Positions 39,535 to 49,454 of a stretch of DNA of 64,000 bases are shown in pieces (within the stretch, counting starts at the first letter, position 1; each line of letters opens with the position of its first letter). A program made the position numbers and the translations under genes. Source of the stretch: Fodinicola feengrottensis (GTDB lineage: Bacteria > Actinomycetota > Actinomycetes > Mycobacteriales > HKI-0501); NCBI RefSeq assembly GCF_010993775.1, contig NZ_WOTO01000002.1, forward strand, positions 1-64,000, given 5' to 3'. Under the pieces are notes generated by a model, which was not told the origin of the DNA, searched no databases, and saw only the letters and a program-made list of their open reading frames with translations.

Positions 39535-41382
39535 GAGTCCCGCCAGCACTTCCAGGATTTGTTCGCCGTATTTGGCCAGCTTGCTCTCGCCGACGCCGCT
39601 GATCGTGCCCAGCTCGGTGAGGGACGAGGGCCGCTCGACGGCGATTTGCCGCAGCGTCGCGTCGTGGAAGATGACGTACGCCGGGAGGCCCAGCTCGCGG
39701 GCCGCGTTGCCGCGCCAGGACCGCAGCTCCTCGAACACCGGCGTCGCCTCGGGCGTCAGGTCGATCGTTGCCTTGCTCTTGCTCGGCTTGCTGGTCCGGG
39801 CCGCGCGGGCCGGGCGCTCTGGCTCCCGGCGCAGCCGCACTTGCCGGCTCTCAAAAAGGACCTGCGAGCTGGCGTCGGTGAGCACGAGGGTGCCGTAGTC
39901 GCCTTCGACCCCGAGCAGCTGCTGAGCCAACAGCTGCCGCACCACACCGCGCCATTCGAGGTCTTTGAGCTCGGTGCCCTTGCCGAAGACAGTCAGCGAG
40001 TCGTGACCGTGCTGGCGCACCTTGTCGGTGGTTTTTCCCAGCAGGATATCCACAATCTGGCCGGCACCGAACTTCTGGCCGCGCTCGCGGCGGAGCCGGT
40101 AGACGGCGGACAGCAGTTTCTGCGCGGCGACCGTGCCGTCCCAGGACTCCGGCGGCGTCAGGCAGGTGTCACAGTTCCCGCAGGCCTGGCCGGCGTCCAC
40201 TGGCTGCCCGAAATACGCGAGGAGTTGACCGCGCCGGCATTCGACCGTCTCGCAGAGCGCGAGCATCGCGTCCAGATGGATACCGAGCCGCCTGCGGTAG
40301 GCGTCGTCGCCCTCCGAGGTGTCGATCATCCGGCGCTGCTGGACGACATCCTGCAGTCCGTACGCCAGCCATGCGGTCGACGGCAGCCCATCGCGGCCGG
40401 CGCGGCCGGTTTCCTGGTAGTAGCCCTCGACCGACTTGGGCAGGTCGAGATGGACGACGAAGCGTACGTCCGGTTTGTCGATGCCCATCCCGAAAGCGAT
40501 GGTGGCGACCATGATCAGGCCGTCCTCGCGCAGGAACCGGGACTGGTTTCGGGCCCGCGTACGCGAATCCAGGCCAGCGTGATAGGGCAGGGCCGGAATC
40601 CCGTTCTCCACCAGGAAATCGGCGGTCTTCTCCACCGATGCGCGGGACAGGCAGTAGACAATGCCGGCGTCGCCGGCGTGCTCGGACCGCAGTAGCTCGA
40701 GCAGTTGCCGCTTGGGCTCCTTCTTCGAAGCGATCCGGTACTGGATGTTGGGCCGGTCGAAGCTGGACACGAAATGCCGGGCCTCGACCAGCTGCAGCCG
40801 GGTCGCGATCTCCTGGCGGGTGGCGTCGGTGGCGGTCGCGGTCAGCGCGATCCGCGGCACGTCCGGCCAGCGTTCGTGCAGCGCCGACAGCTCCAGGTAG
40901 TCCGGCCGGAAGTCGTGGCCCCACTGGGCGACACAGTGCGCCTCGTCGATGGCGAACAGCGAGACTTCGCCGCGGTCCAGCAGCCGCATGGTCGCGTCGA
41001 GTTTGAGCCGCTCCGGCGCCAGGTAGAGCAGGTCGAGCTTGCCCTCGACGAAGGCGGTCTCCACCTCGCGACGCTGGTACGAATCCTGGGTGGAGTTGAG
41101 GAATCCGGCCCTTACGCCGACCGCCTGCAGCGCGTCGACCTGGTCCTGCATCAGCGCGATCAGCGGCGAGATCACCACGCCGACGCCGTCCCGTACCAGC
41201 GCCGGGATCTGGTAGCAGAGCGACTTGCCGCCGCCGGTCGGCATCAGGACCAGCGCGTCCCCGCCGCCGATCAGGTGGTCGATGATCTCCTGCTGGCTGC
41301 CCCGGAACGAGTCATAGCCGAAGACCCGGGTGAGAACCTCGAGGGCGTTGCTCACTTCCGAGGGGACGACGGGAGAGGCCAC
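39526..41382 (-). CDS. recQ: ATP-dependent DNA helicase RecQ
   Basis: Intact, 618 residues. Helicase motifs in order: [20 protein letters not shown], Walker [34 protein letters not shown] (DEAH box and aromatic loop), [28 protein letters not shown]-like motif IV, and [10 protein letters not shown] (motif VI). The zinc-binding RecQ-Ct has C-x-ACGNCDTC. A winged helix and an HRDC domain ([35 protein letters not shown]) complete it. It unwinds DNA 3'-5' in recombination repair. That such a long gene is unbroken shows that frame breaks are not uniform here. Confidence 0.95.
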   Translation of the reverse strand: MASPVVPSEVSNALEVLTRVFGYDSFRGSQQEIIDHLIGGGDALVLMPTGGGKSLCYQIPALVRDGVGVVISPLIALMQDQVDALQAVGVRAGFLNSTQDSYQRREVETAFVEGKLDLLYLAPERLKLDATMRLLDRGEVSLFAIDEAHCVAQWGHDFRPDYLELSALHERWPDVPRIALTATATDATRQEIATRLQLVEARHFVSSFDRPNIQYRIASKKEPKRQLLELLRSEHAGDAGIVYCLSRASVEKTADFLVENGIPALPYHAGLDSRTRARNQSRFLREDGLIMVATIAFGMGIDKPDVRFVVHLDLPKSVEGYYQETGRAGRDGLPSTAWLAYGLQDVVQQRRMIDTSEGDDAYRRRLGIHLDAMLALCETVECRRGQLLAYFGQPVDAGQACGNCDTCLTPPESWDGTVAAQKLLSAVYRLRRERGQKFGAGQIVDILLGKTTDKVRQHGHDSLTVFGKGTELKDLEWRGVVRQLLAQQLLGVEGDYGTLVLTDASSQVLFESRQVRLRREPERPARAARTSKPSKSKATIDLTPEATPVFEELRSWRGNAARELGLPAYVIFHDATLRQIAVERPSSLTELGTISGVGESKLAKYGEQILEVLAGLSD

Positions 41383-41410
41383 CCACCGATCGTACGGTCC
41401 GGGCCGGACG

Positions 41411-41439
41411 CTCCAGCGCCCGACTCGCGGGCGCCGGAG
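41411..41439 (-). terminator. GC-rich stem-loop after the YCII gene
   Basis: CTCCAGCGCCCG-ACTCG-CGGGCGCCGGAG forms a 12-bp stem with one mismatch and a 5-nt loop. It lies 7 bp past the stop at 41446 and before RecQ on the same strand. There is no U run, as often in actinobacteria. Confidence 0.5.
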
Positions 41440-41445
41440 CGGCCA

Positions 41446-41802
41446 TCAGCCTTCCGGCTGCTCGATCAGCTGCCGGACTTCCATGCCCCAGTAGCGCGCG
41501 TCCGGCCAGCGGCCGGCGATCTCCACGGCCCGTTCTTCGGAGGCCACATCGACGATGAGCAGGCCCGCGAGCTGCTCCTTCGCCTCGATGTACGGCCCGT
41601 CGGTGACCGCCGGGACACCGCCGCGAGTACGCACCGCCTTGGCCGTGGAAGCCGCGAAAAGCGCCTCGCCGCTCACCCACTCGCCACTGTCCGCGAGTTC
41701 CTGCCAGAGCGCGCCGGCCTCGTTCATGACCGCGGTCTGCTCGTCCTTGGACAGCGCCTCGAAAACGGCGGGGTTCTGGAAGATCATCAGCATGTACTTC
41801 AT
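41446..41802 (-). CDS. YCII-domain protein (DGPF family)
   Basis: Intact, 118 residues from ATG 41802, 7 nt after AGGAG. MKYMLMIFQNPAVFEALSK is the usual start. The signature DGPYIEAKEQLAGLLIVD (variant of DGPFxExKExLGGF) is present, followed by EIAGRWPDARYWGMEVRQL. The family has a ferredoxin-like fold with a His-Asp pair of unclear role and is often encoded beside ECF sigma factors; none is visible here. Confidence 0.9.
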   Translation of the reverse strand: MKYMLMIFQNPAVFEALSKDEQTAVMNEAGALWQELADSGEWVSGEALFAASTAKAVRTRGGVPAVTDGPYIEAKEQLAGLLIVDVASEERAVEIAGRWPDARYWGMEVRQLIEQPEG

Positions 41803-41976
41803 CGTCACGCTCCTGCCAGCTGGTGCGGCCCCGCTTGCCGGGTGCCTCTCGCGGATACGTCGGAACCGCCTTGCCGGTCTCTACATTTCCCGACTCGGCA
41901 CCTCATCCGCGAGTCAGGGCCGTCGTACGAACTAGTTTTGGGCCTTGGTGGAGGACCATGACGAGGAGGCTGTGCG

Positions 41977-43002
41977 ATGAAGCTCGGGTGGAGCATGGGC
42001 TACTGGGGAGCCGGGCCGCGGCCGGGTATCGAGCAGGTCGTGGCCGAGGCCGACCGGCTCGGCCTCGACTCGATCTGGACGGCCGAGTCGTACGGCTCGG
42101 ACGCGCTGACCCCGCTGGCCTGGTACGGCGCTCGTACGACCCGGCCGCGGCTGGGCACCGGCATCGTGCAGATGAGCGCTCGTACGCCGACCGCCGTGGG
42201 AATGGCCGCGATGACGCTGGACCACCTGTCCGGCGGTCGGTTGATCCTCGGGCTCGGCACCTCCGGACCGCAGGTGGTCGAGGGCTGGTACGGCCAGGAA
42301 TACGGCAAACCATTGGCCCGTACGCGCCAGTATGTCGACATCGTAAGGAAAGTCGTCGCCCGGGAGCGGCTCACGTACCAAGGTGCTGACTACCGGATGC
42401 CGATCGAGGGTGGCACCGGCCTCGGCAAGCCGCTGCGGTCCACGATCCGGCCGCTTCGTGACGACATCCCGATTTTCCTTGGTGCGCAAGGACCGAAGAA
42501 CGTCGCACTGGCGGCCGAGATCGCCGATGGGTGGCTCACGTTGTTCTTCGGGCCGAAACTCAACGATCACTACCGGAAAATCCTCGCCGAGGGTTTCGCT
42601 CGTCCAGGCGCCCGTCGGGACAAGGACGGTTTCGAGGTGGCGGTCAGCGTCGACGTGGTTGTCGACGACGATATTGAGGCCGCGGCGGACAAAGTACGGC
42701 CGGGTCTCGCGCTCTACATCGGCGGGATGGGTGCCGCGGAGGTGAATTTCCACCGTAACCAGTTCGTCCGGATGGGATACGAGCAGGAGTGCGAGAAGAT
42801 CACCGAGCTTTACCTCGCGGGCCGCAAAGACGAGGCGATCGCCGCGGTGTCCACGAAGATGGTGGAAGAGGTGGCGCTGATCGGCCCGAAGGCCAAGATC
42901 GCCGACGACCTGGCCGGCTGGCGGAACACCATCGCGACCAGCCTGATCCTCCAGCGCGGCGACATCCCGACACTGCGTACGATGGCGGAGCTAATGGAAT
43001 AA
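41977..43002 (+). CDS. F420-dependent LLM-class oxidoreductase
   Basis: Intact, 341 residues. ATG 41977 has GAGGAGG upstream. A TIM barrel of the luciferase-like group: KLGWSMGYWGAGPRPG, LGLDSIWTAESYGSDALTPLAWYGARTTRPRLGTGIVQM, MTLDHLSGGRLILGLGTSGPQVVEGWYG, then DDIPIFLGAQGPKNVALAAEIADGWL. This pattern is typical of the F420-using members of actinobacteria. The substrate is not readable. A paralogue lies at 44284, separated by HxlR and SRPBCC genes. Confidence 0.9.
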   Translation: MKLGWSMGYWGAGPRPGIEQVVAEADRLGLDSIWTAESYGSDALTPLAWYGARTTRPRLGTGIVQMSARTPTAVGMAAMTLDHLSGGRLILGLGTSGPQVVEGWYGQEYGKPLARTRQYVDIVRKVVARERLTYQGADYRMPIEGGTGLGKPLRSTIRPLRDDIPIFLGAQGPKNVALAAEIADGWLTLFFGPKLNDHYRKILAEGFARPGARRDKDGFEVAVSVDVVVDDDIEAAADKVRPGLALYIGGMGAAEVNFHRNQFVRMGYEQECEKITELYLAGRKDEAIAAVSTKMVEEVALIGPKAKIADDLAGWRNTIATSLILQRGDIPTLRTMAELME

Positions 43003-43023
43003 TTCAGGACAAAGTGCGGGAAA

Positions 43024-43134
43024 ATGCAGAAAGCTCTGAAGCGCGTCCTGCGGACCGGGGTGTGCTGGGGCTGGCGTTACACCGGCTCCGGTTACGAGAG
43101 CCTCGGCCTGCCCTGCTTCACGATCGAGGTCTGA
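43024..43134 (+). CDS. Possible 36-residue protein or gene remnant
   Basis: ATG 43024 starts MQKALKRVLRTGVCWGWRY and ends GLPCFTIEV, in the gap after the LLM gene. Aromatic and Cys-containing. It could be the tail of a lost gene. There is no good ribosome site and no family match. Confidence 0.25.
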   Translation: MQKALKRVLRTGVCWGWRYTGSGYESLGLPCFTIEV

Positions 43135-43164
43135 GCCTGGCCCGGCAGGCTGCCCGGGGAATGC

Positions 43165-43674
43165 TCAACCGGCGGCCTGCCGGGCGAAGCGGGCGACCAC
43201 GTCCGGGCGGGTGGCGAGCTTGGGCGGATAGCCGGGTCCCATCGCGAACCGCACCTCGTCCGATGCCAGCGGGGTGTGGCAGTGCGAGCAGACCACCTCG
43301 GCGTGCGCGTCGTGGTCGCATGTCGTGTGGTGCATCGTGATCGGCGCTGAGCTCTCCTCGTACAGCCACCTATCGCCCCACGCGGCGATGGCGGCGAGCA
43401 CCGGGAAGAAGTCCTTGCCCTTGCCGGTCAGCACATACTCGTACCGCACCGGCTCCTGGTGATAAGGCACCTTTTCCAGCAGACCCTCGGTGACCAGCCG
43501 GTTCAGCCGCTCGGTGAGGGTGTTGCGGGCGATCCCGAGTGCTGACTGGAACTCGTCGAAGCGCTTGATGCCGTAGAACGCCTCCCGCAGGACGAGCGGT
43601 GTCCACCAGTCGCCGAGCAGGTCCACGGTCTGGGCGATCTGACAGGGCCAGTTGGCGAACGACGTCCTTCTCAT
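43165..43674 (-). CDS. HxlR-family regulator with zinc-ribbon-like tail
   Basis: Intact, 169 residues. PCQIAQTVDLLGDWWTPLVLREAFYGIKRFDEFQSALGIARNTLTERLNRLVTEGLL is a clear HxlR winged helix. The C-terminal extension carries CDHDAHAEVVCSHCHTPL, with three Cys and several His, which may bind zinc. It faces the SRPBCC-LLM pair across 109 bp that include a 12-bp palindrome. Confidence 0.88.
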   Translation of the reverse strand: MRRTSFANWPCQIAQTVDLLGDWWTPLVLREAFYGIKRFDEFQSALGIARNTLTERLNRLVTEGLLEKVPYHQEPVRYEYVLTGKGKDFFPVLAAIAAWGDRWLYEESSAPITMHHTTCDHDAHAEVVCSHCHTPLASDEVRFAMGPGYPPKLATRPDVVARFARQAAG

Positions 43675-43745
43675 GGCCGAAATGGTACTCAGTTGTTCGA
43701 CAGGACTGGCGGTATTTCGCCGTTGACTCCTGCGTCTATTTACGC

Positions 43746-43757
43746 AACTCTAGAGTT
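43746..43757. promoter_or_regulatory. 12-bp palindrome AACTCTAGAGTT
   Basis: A perfect palindrome 27 bp upstream of the SRPBCC start and about 70 bp from the HxlR start. It is a candidate operator for the HxlR regulator. Confidence 0.4.
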
Positions 43758-43783
43758 CAGAGCCGGGAAGGTGGAGGGAACCC

Positions 43784-44284
43784 ATGCGGTACGCGGACAC
43801 GCCGACGGTCGAGGTCGACACGTACATCCAAGCGGCACCGGACCTGGTGTGGGATCACGTCATCGATTTCGACCTGATGGTGAGCATGAGCCCTGAGCTG
43901 CGAGGGTTCGAGTGGGAAGGCGAGGGCGACGGGCCGGCGGTCGGCCGATCGTACGTGGGGAAGAACTTCCACAAGGACTTCGGCGAGTGGCAGACCACGT
44001 CGACGGTGATCGCGTACGACCCGCCGCGGGAGTTCGCGTGGGCGGTGTCCGATGTGGACTTCCCGTCTTCGATCTGGCGGTTCCGGCTGCGCCCGGAAGG
44101 CGGCGGGACAGTGCTCAGCCAGTGGATGCAGATGGGGCCGGCGCGGTCCGGGCTGAGTTTCGCGATTGACCGGATGCCGGACAAGGAGGAGCGGATCGTG
44201 GCCCGCCGGCTGGGAGAGTTCCGCACCGCGATGGAAAACAACCTGCGTACGTTCAAAAAGCTGAGCGAAGAGGCGGCCGGCTGA
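43784..44284 (+). CDS. SRPBCC (polyketide cyclase/START-like) protein
   Basis: Intact, 166 residues. VEVDTYIQAAPDLVWDHVIDFDLMVSMSPELRGFEW is the first strand and helices of a Bet v1-like pocket. FHKDFGEWQTTSTVIAYDPPREFAWAV and the long last helix RLGEFRTAMENNLRTFKKL follow. These proteins bind hydrophobic ligands and sometimes catalyse cyclisation. It is joined to the next LLM oxidoreductase by a TGATG overlap, so the two probably work on one substrate. Confidence 0.87.
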   Translation: MRYADTPTVEVDTYIQAAPDLVWDHVIDFDLMVSMSPELRGFEWEGEGDGPAVGRSYVGKNFHKDFGEWQTTSTVIAYDPPREFAWAVSDVDFPSSIWRFRLRPEGGGTVLSQWMQMGPARSGLSFAIDRMPDKEERIVARRLGEFRTAMENNLRTFKKLSEEAAG

Positions 44285-45360
44285 TGCGTACCGCGACCAC
44301 CGTGGAACCCGCAGGACACTTCCGCGAGACAATGGATTTCGCGGTGGAAGCGGAGAAACTCGGGCTCGACGTGTGCTTTGTGGCCGAGGCCTGGGGCTCG
44401 GACGCGGTGTCCGCGCTCGGGTATCTGGCGGCGGTCACGCACCGGATGCGGCTCGGCTCCGGCATCGTCCAGCTCGGCACTCGTACGCCGGCGGCCATCG
44501 CGATGAGCGCCATGACGTTGGCGGAGTTGTCCGAAGGGCGTTTCATTCTCGGTCTCGGCGGCTCCGGACCGCAGGTCATCGAGGGGTTGCATGGCGTGCC
44601 CTTTGCCCGGCCGCTGGGCCGGATGCGGGAAACCGTGCAGATCATCCGGCGGATTTTTCGCCGGCGAGAAGGTGGATTTCCAGGGCGAGCATTTCCAGAT
44701 TCCGTTGCCTGGCGGAGATGCCCGGCCGATGCGGCTCAGTATGTCGCCGAACGAGGACATTCCGATCTACCTGGCCACGCTTTCCCCGAAAATGCTCCGA
44801 CTGACCGGGGAAGTCGCGGACGGTTGGCTGGGCACCAGCTTCGTGCCCGAAGGCGCGGCCGACGCGTATTTCAGCCATCTCGCCGAGGGCGCGCGGATTT
44901 CTGGCCGCAAGCTCGAAGACCTGGACATCTGTCAGGGCGCCGAGGTGTGTTTCGCGGCCGATGAAGAGGAACTGCGGACGATGGTCGGCAGCCGCAAGAA
45001 GGAGCTGGCCTTCAGCCTGGGCGGAATGGGTTCGGCCACCACGAACTTCTACAACGCGGCGTACAGCCGGCAGGGGGCTGGTCGGAGGTGGCGGCGCGGG
45101 TACGGGCGCGTTGGCTGGCCGGCCGGCGGGACGACGCGGCCGCTCTGGTGACCGACGAGATGGTGCTCGCGACGACCCTGATCGGCACCGAGCCGATGGT
45201 CCGCGAGCGGCTCCAGGTGTGGCAGAAGGCTGGTGTGGACACCGTACGGCTCTACCCCGCGGGCGCGACGCTGGCGGCGCGGCTGGACACCCTGGGCCGC
45301 GCGATCGAGCTCGTCCGGGAGGTTAGTCGGTCTCGGACAGCCGCCGCAGCAGCGGAGTGA
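44284..45360 (+). CDS. LLM-class flavin/F420-dependent oxidoreductase
   Basis: Paralogue of the 41977 gene. It has AEKLGLDVCFVAEAWGSDAVSALGYLAAVTHRMRLGSGIVQLGTRTPAAIAM, then FILGLGGSGPQVIEGLHG and DIPIYLATLSPKMLRLTGEVADGWL. The C-terminus has MVLATTLIGTEPMVRERLQVWQKAG and DTVRLYPAG. Frame changes near 44665 and 45080. The start overlaps the SRPBCC stop by one base. The 3' end overlaps the convergent Lrp gene by 38 bp. Confidence 0.85.
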
Positions 45361-45805
45361 TCCGGTAGCCGACCATCTCCCGCATCACCAGCGCCGTACT
45401 CGTGCGTTCCACCCCACCGATGGCGAGGATCTCGCCAGCGACCCGGTAGAGGTCGTCGCCGTCGGTGGCCACCACCCGCACCATCAGGTCGGTCTGCCCG
45501 CTGATGCCCTGCACCTGCAGAACCTCTGGGATGTCCGCCAGTGCTGCGCCCACCTCGTCGAGGCGGCGCTGGGTGACCTGGGTCGTCACGTACGCCGTCA
45601 GCGGGTAGCCGAGCGTACGCGGCGCGATCCGCCGCTCGAACGAGTCCAGCAGGCCATCCTGTTCGAGCTTGGCGAGCCGGGCCTGGACGGTGTTGCGGGA
45701 CATGCCGAGCCGGTCGGCGAGCGCGATCGCGGTGGCTCGCGGCTGGTCGGTGAGGGCCAGCAGGAGCCGCGCGTCGGTCTGGTCGACCCGGTCGCGGTTG
45801 GGCAC
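45323..45805 (-). CDS. Lrp/AsnC-family transcriptional regulator
   Basis: Intact, 160 residues. GTG 45805 is preferred because GGAG lies 8 nt upstream. Helix-turn-helix VDQTDARLLLALTDQPRATAIALADRLGMSRNTVQARLAKLEQDGLL, then the RAM domain DIPEVLQVQGISGQTDLMVRVVATD. It is divergent from the AceE-like gene, which places pyruvate or branched-chain metabolism under amino-acid-type control. The interval between the two starts is 131 bp. Confidence 0.88.
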   Translation of the reverse strand: MPNRDRVDQTDARLLLALTDQPRATAIALADRLGMSRNTVQARLAKLEQDGLLDSFERRIAPRTLGYPLTAYVTTQVTQRRLDEVGAALADIPEVLQVQGISGQTDLMVRVVATDGDDLYRVAGEILAIGGVERTSTALVMREMVGYRITPLLRRLSETD

Positions 45806-45936
45806 GATGCTCACTCCGTATGGGCGCGTCGATGCTGGGCAGTGCAACCTGACCAGCCGGTGCTCATCACATTGTGCACTTCACCCGGACGTGGTCTGCT
45901 CCTACTCACCATATGCACTGCCGAAACAGGGTGAAG

Positions 45937-48278
45937 ATGATGACCAGTGCCGCTCCCGCCGGCGCTTTGCCGCAGTCCGACGGCCCCGAGGGTGCTGGCC
46001 GAGATCGAGAGCCGGGTGCTGTGGCTCGCGAGCGCGATCGTGCACCATGCGAACCGGGTCCGGCCGAACCCGTCCGGCCTGAAGGTGGGCGGCCACCAGG
46101 CGTCATGCGCGTCGATGGTGTCGATCATGACCGCGCTCTGGTTCAGGCACCTGCGCCCGCAGGACCGGGTGTCGATGAAGCCACACGCCTCGCCGGTGCT
46201 GCACGCCGTGAACTATCTGCTCGGCGAGCTGGACGAGTCCTATCTGAGCACGCTGCGAGATTTTGGTGGTTTGCAAAGCTATCCGAGCCGCTCCAAGGAT
46301 CCCGACCCGGTGGACTACTCGACCGGATCGGTCGGGATCGGCGCCACCGCCCCGATTTGGGGCGCGCTGGCCCGCCGGTACGTACGGGAGAAGATCGGTG
46401 CCGGTGCCACCGGGCGGCAGTACTCGCTGGTCGGGGACGCGGAACTGGATGAGGGCGCGGTCTGGGAAGCGATCCTGGATCCGGCCGTCGCCGAGCTGGG
46501 CGAGCTGGGCGAGCTGGTGTGGATCATCGACCTCAACCGGCAGTCGCTGGACCGGGTGGTGCCGAACATCGCCGCCGAGCGGCTGGAGGGCATGTTCGCC
46601 GCCGCCGGCTGGCAGGTCATCGCACTGAAATACGGGCAGCTGCTGGAAGAACTCTTCGCGCGGCCCGGTGGGGACGCGTTGCGGGCCCGGATCGACGAGA
46701 TGTCCAACCCGGAATACCAGCGGTTGTTGCGGTGTACGGCCGAGCAACTGCGCGAGCGGCTTCCCGGCGATGGACCTGGCGGCGCGGCGATCGCGAGGCT
46801 GATCGCGGAAATCGACGACCCGTCGCTGGTCGCCGCGATCCGCAATCTCGGCGGACACGACCTGGCCGCGCTCGACGCTGCCTACGCGTCCATTGAGGAC
46901 ACTCGGCCGACCGCCATTTTCGCGTACACGGTCAAGGGATATCGGCTGCCGGTCCAGGGCCACCCACAAAATCACTCGTCGTTGCTGACCACCGACCAGA
47001 TGCGAGAGCTGGCGGGGGAGTTGGGCACCGATCCCGACCATCCCTGGCAGGGCTTGGAAACGGACAGCGCGGCTGGCCGGCTCTGCGCTGCCACCGCGGC
47101 GAAACTTCGTCGTGCGGCCGAAATCCCGCAGCCGCCGCCAACCCTGCCCGTCGATATCGGGCGTACGCCCGCCGGGACCCGCGACCACCCAGGCCGCCCT
47201 CGGCCGGGTTCTGCTCGATCTCACCCGGCAAGCGCCGGAGGCGGCCGCTCGGGTGGTCACCGTCAGCCCGGATGTGAGTTCGTCGACGAACCTCGGCGGC
47301 TGGGTGAATAAGGTCGGTGTCTGGTCGTCCAGGGAACGGGTCGACTGGTTCGCCGACGACAGCGAGACAATCCTGCACTGGCGGGGAAAAAAACCCACCG
47401 GCCAGCACATCGAGCTGGGGATCGCGGAGACCAACCTGGTGGGTTTGCTGGGCGAACTGGGCGCGACCTGGAGCCGGTGGGGGCAGCCGCTGCTGCCGAT
47501 TGGCGTGATGTACGACCCGTTCGTGGAACGGGCTCTGGAGCCGTGGTCATTCGGGATTTATGCCGGCGGGCAGTCGATTCTGGTTGGCACGCCATCGGGA
47601 ATCTCACTGGCGCCCGAGGGTGGCGCGCACCAGTCGATCACCACTCCATCGATTGGCATTGAACAGCCGGGCTGTGTCGCGTACGAGCCGGCTTTCGCGA
47701 TCGACGTGGAATGGACGTTGCTGGCGAGCCTTGCCCAGCTCGGAAAGCCGGACGGCACCTCAGCATATCTGCGGCTGTCCACTCGAGCCGTCGACCAGAC
47801 GCTGGCCGAAGTCCCCACCGATCCAGCCGCTCGCGAGCGCCGCCGGCGACAGGTCGTCGCGGGCGCGTACCTGTTGCGTAAAGCCGAGAACCCGGGAGTC
47901 ACGATCGCCGCGATGGGCGCCATGATCCCGGAAGCGCTGGCAGCGGCCGATCGGTTGGAGCAGGCCGGCGTCGGCGTGGACGTGGTCTGCGTGACGAGTC
48001 CAGGTTTGCTTTTCCACGCTCTGCGGGCAAAGCAGGGCCGGGAGGACGGGCCGAGCTGGATTCTCGACCAAGCCTTCCCGGGCTCCCGGGCCACCCCGCT
48101 GGTCACTGTCCTTGATGGACATCCGCACACTTTGGCATTCCTGGCCACTATCAACCGGGTGGCGAGCACCTCGTTGGGTGTCACCCGGTTTGGCCAGTCC
48201 GGATCTCCGGAGGACGTCTACCGCTATCACGGCGTCGACGCGGACAGCATTGTCCGCGCCGCGCTGGACATTCTCTAG
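45937..48278 (+). CDS. AceE/transketolase-like ThDP-dependent dehydrogenase E1
   Basis: About 780 residues, near the size of homodimeric pyruvate dehydrogenase E1 but shorter than typical AceE (about 890-920). Motifs: VGGHQASCASMVSIMTALWFRHL, the ThDP-binding GDAELDEGAVWEAILDPA through VWIIDLNRQSLD, IFAYTVKGYRLP and, in the second half, IELGIAETNLVGLLGELG with a transketolase-type C-terminal domain (VTIAAMGAMIPEALAAADRL). No E2 or E3 gene is adjacent. Frame changes near 45990 and 47190. It probably decarboxylates pyruvate or another 2-keto acid; the true substrate is unproven. Confidence 0.82.
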
Positions 48279-48280
48279 AT

Positions 48281-48487
48281 CTACTTGTCCTTGTTGCCGG
48301 TGATGCCGTCGACGAAGCCGGAGACCTTGTCCTTCGCGGTGTCCAGGGCATCCTTGGCTTTCGCCTTGGCCTGCTGGCCCTGCCCCTCAGCCTCGGTGCC
48401 ACGGTCACCGGTCACCTTGCCGACGGTTTCCTTGGCCTTGCCAGCAAACTCGTCGGCCTTGTTTTCGACGTGATCGTGCATTCCCAT
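48281..48487 (-). CDS. CsbD-family stress protein
   Basis: Intact, 68 residues from ATG 48487, with GAAGGAG upstream. NKADEFAGKAKETVGKVTGD is the family core, followed by EGQGQQAKAKAKDALDTAKDKV. Small, charged, helical or disordered. CsbD genes belong to general stress regulons (SigB in Bacillus). It is followed on the same strand by an Asp23/AmaP-like operon, which supports a shared stress role. Confidence 0.92.
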   Translation of the reverse strand: MGMHDHVENKADEFAGKAKETVGKVTGDRGTEAEGQGQQAKAKAKDALDTAKDKVSGFVDGITGNKDK

Positions 48488-48574
48488 GATGGATCTCTCC
48501 TTCTGACGTGGGTGGGTGGTGCCACCCTTGAGTGCCCGCGATGCGGGGTTTCTAATCACCCGTTCGCGAGTGAA

Positions 48575-49130
48575 TCAGGCCACTCGCTGGCGGGAGCTGG
48601 CGCCGACGGTGAATTCCACCCTTGCCGGCAGGTCTGTTTCCAGGGCCTCGCGTACGTGCGCGATCGCCGCTGTTTCGATCCGATCGCGGAGCGCACCGAG
48701 GTCGGCGGTCGGTTCGGCTTGGATCTTCAACAGAAGTTTGCGGTCGGCGGGTGCGGCCGATCATCCGAGCGCTCGCCCTTCGTACCCCGGAAATATCGGC
48801 GACCTCGGCTCCGACCGCGTCGAGCAGCGCTCGGCACATAAGTGTGGTGCCGCCAAGACTGGGGTCTTTCTCGAGTTCCAGCCGGGCCACTCGGTCCAGC
48901 CGGGTCTGGGCCACCACCCACCAGAGTCCGAGTGATGCCAACACAATGCTCCCGGCAACTACCGCTGGAAGAAGCCACGGCGGCACTGCTGGAAACTTTA
49001 CTTTGGCGCTCGCGCGAATGGCTTGGATCGAGCCAAAGCTCACCATCAGACCGGCGATCCCAGCGGCCAGAATGAGCAGGCTGAACAGGGTGAGGAGAAC
49101 GCGGTTCGCGCGATCTGTGCGCGGGTTCAC
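48575..49130 (-). CDS. AmaP-like membrane anchor of Asp23 proteins
   Basis: Two helices near the N-terminus (VLLTLFSLLILAAGIAGLMVS and WLLPAVVAGSIVLASLGLWWVV) and a cytosolic beta/alpha domain ending ALRDRIETAAIAHVREALET and LPARVEFTVGAS. This matches AmaP, which holds Asp23 at the membrane in Firmicutes, and its actinobacterial relatives. One frame change near 48755. GTG start overlaps the upstream gene by GTGA. Confidence 0.75.
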
Positions 49131-49450
49131 CGGGCATTCCGCAGGGATGTGCGGACCGCGACCGAGTCGATGCCGTTGGTGACCGGGGCCAGTCGGGTGA
49201 ACCGCCGGCGGCGAGGCCAGAGTTGACTGCCCAGTAACAGAAAGCCGGCCGCGGTGAGGCCGCCCAGGGCTAGTCGTACGGGCAGGTCCTGCCAGGTTCT
49301 CATGGTCAGATAGGCGGTGACGGTGTCCAGGTGGACAAGCCAGGGTTGCATGCCGAGCGCCGTGCGCACCACTTCGGTGATAATGACCACGGCCAGTGCG
49401 ATGGCGGCCAGGCCGAGGACGAGAGCAAGCAGTCGGTCGAAAACGCGCAT
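49127..49450 (-). CDS. DUF6286-like two-helix membrane protein
   Basis: Intact, 107 residues. Helices LLALVLGLAAIALAVVIITEV and LALGGLTAAGFLLLGSQLW flank an outer loop with TVTAYLTMRTWQDLPVR, and a basic tail follows. It lies between two Asp23-type genes, coupled by overlap. DUF6286 proteins accompany Asp23 in actinobacteria; function is unknown. Confidence 0.78.
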   Translation of the reverse strand: MRVFDRLLALVLGLAAIALAVVIITEVVRTALGMQPWLVHLDTVTAYLTMRTWQDLPVRLALGGLTAAGFLLLGSQLWPRRRRFTRLAPVTNGIDSVAVRTSLRNAR

Positions 49451-49454
49451 GAAC

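Noticed and set aside
39535-39898. Extension of the Rv1733c-like protein across the RecQ 3' end
   Set aside because: The extra 120 residues are Ser/Arg-rich antisense of recQ. A one-base shift near 39510 gives a natural stop at 39534.
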